From NCBI GenBank assembly GCA_027063545.1, contig JAMORN010000133.1:1-7397 (forward strand): 7,397 bases of DNA, written 5' to 3'. The notes under the pieces were generated by a model. That model did no database searches. It was given only the letters and a program-made list of their open reading frames with translations, and was not told the origin of the DNA. This DNA is from JAMORN01 sp027063545 [NCBI: bacterium] (lineage in GTDB: Bacteria; JAMORN01). Position 1 is the stretch's first letter, and each line of letters starts with the position of its first letter. A program made the translations under genes and the position numbers. Of the stretch, positions 5,364-7,397 are shown piece after piece.

Positions 5364-6785
5364 ATGAAGGAAATTGTTTTTCTGTTTTTTCTAAAGGATA
5401 AAAGTTTAGAAGCAATATTAAGAAAATTTGGTGTAAATATTATCTCTGTTTTAAATAGTAAATTTAAACTTAATTTTTTATATAGTTTAGATGAGTTTTT
5501 TAATCTAGAAATCACAGGTGATGAGTTTTTCTTTTTAATAGAAGATGAATTTTTTGAAGAGAATAGACATTTTTTTTATCATTATAAAAAAATTTTTAAC
5601 TATTGTTTTATTGTATTTCTTTCCTATTTTAGATATCAAGAATATAAAGATTTAGGCATATTCAATTATTTAATAATAAAAGATACAGAGTCAATATTAC
5701 TCCAGCAGTTATATACTGTATATAGATTGGAACAGGCAAGAATGAAGATTACATCTTTAAATATAGAATACAAAGAATTTTTTAATAATAGTTTAGAGGC
5801 TTATAAAAGAGCAATTAAATATGAATTAAGTAATATCCCTAATTATTTACATGTGGATTTTCATATAATTCATGGTAAAAATTTTCCCAACTGGCTATTT
5901 CATATAAAAGAAGATAAAAAAGAAAAAAGAACTCTTATCGTTTATATAGAAAAATTAGGAGATATGACAGTTGATAGTATAAGGGAATTATTTTTTATAT
6001 ATGGACGAGTAAGAGAAAGAGGTATAGATAAAGTAAAAGAGTTTGTTCAAGGTATATCAAAAGATGAAGAATTTGGATTTATTTTAATTGAGGTGAATAA
6101 TTTATTGAAATATAATATATCATACTACAATATATCTAAAGATAGAGTGTTTAGATATAATGATACTAAAGGGAACTATAAATATTTCCTTATAGATAAT
6201 TTTATTGGTAATAATTTTCAAATGTTAAAGTATAGAAAGAAGATTTTTTTAGAAAAGAACATAGAAAAGGTTATTTTTAGTAAGACAGAAAGGGTTATAA
6301 ATAATGATACTCTTTTCTCATTAGTTATTAAAATAACAAAAAAAGAAAAGGTATTCCATTCTACTATTAATTATAATGTGTATAATAGATTTTATTTATC
6401 AAAATTATACAGAATTATAGAAGTAAAAGATATAGAGGAAGTTATGAAAGATTTAGATAATATTGATATAAAGAATAAATTTTCCCAAAAAAAATATAAT
6501 AATTTAAAAATAGTACTTATGGAAGTTTTGAAAAATAGTATTTATCATGGTTTTGAATTTAATCCTAATTTAATGGTTTATTTATTATTATTAATAAGAA
6601 AAAATAAAGTAATTTTTATACTCGAAGATATTTCATTGAGAAAATTTAAATTTGCAAAAAAGAAAAAAGAGTTATTCTCCCTTGGCGGTAGAGGACTTTT
6701 TTTAATAGAAAAATTAAGTGATAAAATAGATGAATATAAAAATGTATATTTAAAGATAGAGTTTAATTTTGATAAAAAAAAATAG
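5364..6785 (+). CDS. Degenerate receiver / SpoIIE-type PP2C / RsbW-like ATPase-domain regulator
   Basis: This 473-residue protein reads as three fused signalling domains, each eroded. Residues 1-125 look like a response-regulator receiver: 'CFIVFLSYF' (81-89), then 'KDLGIFNYLIIKD' (95-107), match its fourth strand and its Ala/Gly-x-x-tyr-leu-x-Lys end, but the acidic pocket and phosphorylatable Asp are not convincing. Residues about 140-328 follow a SpoIIE PP2C layout, ending in 'NNDTLFSLVIKI' like the usual 'DDxTLxVxxx'. D278 and D315 may remain, but the GGDxYD-type motif is missing (around 175-181) and the second metal Asp appears to be Glu (E196). Residues about 376-468 are a GHKL/RsbW-like ATPase domain, with N box 'EVLKNSIYHG' (E387, N391) and G2 box 'GGRGLFLIEKLSD'. 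The G1 box keeps D422 but lacks its glycines. I infer a pseudoenzyme or scaffold, or an anti-sigma-like factor acting on the upstream STAS-like protein. There is no Shine-Dalgarno sequence at the ATG; an upstream in-frame stop at 5349 limits extension. Confidence 0.65.
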   Translation: MKEIVFLFFLKDKSLEAILRKFGVNIISVLNSKFKLNFLYSLDEFFNLEITGDEFFFLIEDEFFEENRHFFYHYKKIFNYCFIVFLSYFRYQEYKDLGIFNYLIIKDTESILLQQLYTVYRLEQARMKITSLNIEYKEFFNNSLEAYKRAIKYELSNIPNYLHVDFHIIHGKNFPNWLFHIKEDKKEKRTLIVYIEKLGDMTVDSIRELFFIYGRVRERGIDKVKEFVQGISKDEEFGFILIEVNNLLKYNISYYNISKDRVFRYNDTKGNYKYFLIDNFIGNNFQMLKYRKKIFLEKNIEKVIFSKTERVINNDTLFSLVIKITKKEKVFHSTINYNVYNRFYLSKLYRIIEVKDIEEVMKDLDNIDIKNKFSQKKYNNLKIVLMEVLKNSIYHGFEFNPNLMVYLLLLIRKNKVIFILEDISLRKFKFAKKKKELFSLGGRGLFLIEKLSDKIDEYKNVYLKIEFNFDKKK

Positions 6786-6787
6786 AT

Positions 6788-6793
6788 AAGGAG
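6788..6793 (+). promoter_or_regulatory. Ribosome binding site of secA
   Basis: AAGGAG lies eight bases before the ATG at 6802, only three bases after the preceding stop codon. It supports 6802 over the in-frame ATG at 6808. Confidence 0.7.
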
Positions 6794-6801
6794 AGAAGAA
6801 A

Positions 6802-7397
6802 ATGTTAATGAAGATTTTGAGAAAAATTTTTGGATCAAGAAATGAGAGAATAATAAAAAAATTGAGAAAAGATGTAGAAGTAATAAATTCTCTGGAAGAG
6901 GAAATATCAAAATTAACTGATAAACAATTAAGGGATAAAACTAATGAATTTAGAAGAAGATTGGCAAAAGGAGAGAAGTTAGATGATATAATGCATGAAG
7001 CTTTTGCAGTGGTTAGAGAAGCTGCTAAAAGAACCTTAGGGATGCGTCATTTTGATGTCCAAGTAATTGGGGCTATTGTTCTTCATCAAGGTAAAATTGC
7101 TGAAATGAAGACAGGAGAGGGAAAAACTTTAGTTGCTACAATGCCTGCTTATTTAAATGCATTAGCTTTGAGTGATAAATGGGTAGAAAGAGCAAGAAAA
7201 GAGTTTGGGAAGGATCCAGAAAATTGGATATTTGAACCTTTTGATGATAGAACACCTGTTGGGAAAGGAGTACATGTAGTAACAGTAAATGATTATCTAG
7301 CAAAAAGAGATGCCGAGTGGATGGGACCTGTTTATGAGTTTCTTGGTTTAAAGGTGAGTTATATTTTAACTACATCTTCGCATAAGGAGAGAGTAGA
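6802..7397 (+). CDS. secA: Preprotein translocase ATPase SecA, N-terminal part (cut by window end)
   Basis: SecA is the cytoplasmic motor that drives unfolded preproteins through the SecYEG channel using ATP. The first 198 residues are present, with no stop before the window ends. The N-terminal helix is followed by the nucleotide-binding-domain-1 landmarks: '[26 protein letters not shown]' (77-102), Walker A 'MKTGEGKT' (102-109), 'PAYLNAL' (115-121) and '[23 protein letters not shown]' (156-178). Between 'YLNAL' and 'GKGVHVVT' most SecA proteins have only about two residues, whereas here there is an extra charged, Trp-containing segment of about 32 residues (122-153). It is in frame and flanked by perfectly conserved sequence, so it is a real insert rather than a sequencing error. 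The gene starts 16 bases after the previous one and may share its transcript. Confidence 0.97.
   Translation, partial: MLMKILRKIFGSRNERIIKKLRKDVEVINSLEEEISKLTDKQLRDKTNEFRRRLAKGEKLDDIMHEAFAVVREAAKRTLGMRHFDVQVIGAIVLHQGKIAEMKTGEGKTLVATMPAYLNALALSDKWVERARKEFGKDPENWIFEPFDDRTPVGKGVHVVTVNDYLAKRDAEWMGPVYEFLGLKVSYILTTSSHKERV

Noticed and set aside
6578-6910. Minus-strand open frame of 110 codons across the end of the regulator gene and the start of secA
   Set aside because: It is Phe/Leu/Ser-rich because it reads the complement of Lys/Glu-rich sense codons, and it crosses two real genes and their ribosome site.

Overview
This window comes from a very A+T-rich bacterium (about a quarter to 30% G+C by eye). 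It is almost entirely coding on the + strand: nine genes, the first and last cut by the window edges, separated by gaps of at most 34 bases or by short overlaps. I see no convincing terminator, tRNA, rRNA, repeat array or mobile element. Rex, a YhaM-like exoribonuclease and a SecA with an unusual insert point to a deep-branching or little-studied low-GC lineage (Fusobacteriota-like or a candidate phylum), but I cannot name the phylum from this sequence.

Region 1 (about 3-2236) looks like a membrane signalling unit. It holds the membrane half of an ABCG-like ABC transporter, whose reading frame stays open to the left edge. Overlapping it by 13 bases is a transmembrane Ser/Thr kinase with an intact Hanks-type catalytic domain inside the cell and a discoidin-like/NADase-type glycan-binding domain outside.

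Region 2 (2233-4261) is housekeeping: a HAD-family phosphatase, a YraN/UPF0102 nuclease-fold protein, and a YhaM-type OB-HD 3'-5' exoribonuclease. The first two overlap each other, and the phosphatase also overlaps the kinase gene.

Region 3 (4296-6785) begins with the NADH-sensing repressor Rex. It is followed by a small STAS-like (anti-anti-sigma-like) protein with a GTG start. After that comes a 473-residue protein that reads as a degenerate receiver, a degenerate SpoIIE-type PP2C domain and a C-terminal RsbW/GHKL-like ATPase domain. Together the last two resemble a partner-switching module whose phosphatase and phosphoacceptor residues have been lost. This is the most unusual part of the window.

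Region 4 (6802-7397) is the start of secA, encoding the preprotein translocase ATPase, with an extra segment of about 32 residues shortly after Walker A. The gene spacing fits one or a few long transcripts, but the order does not by itself show that all of these genes share a function.
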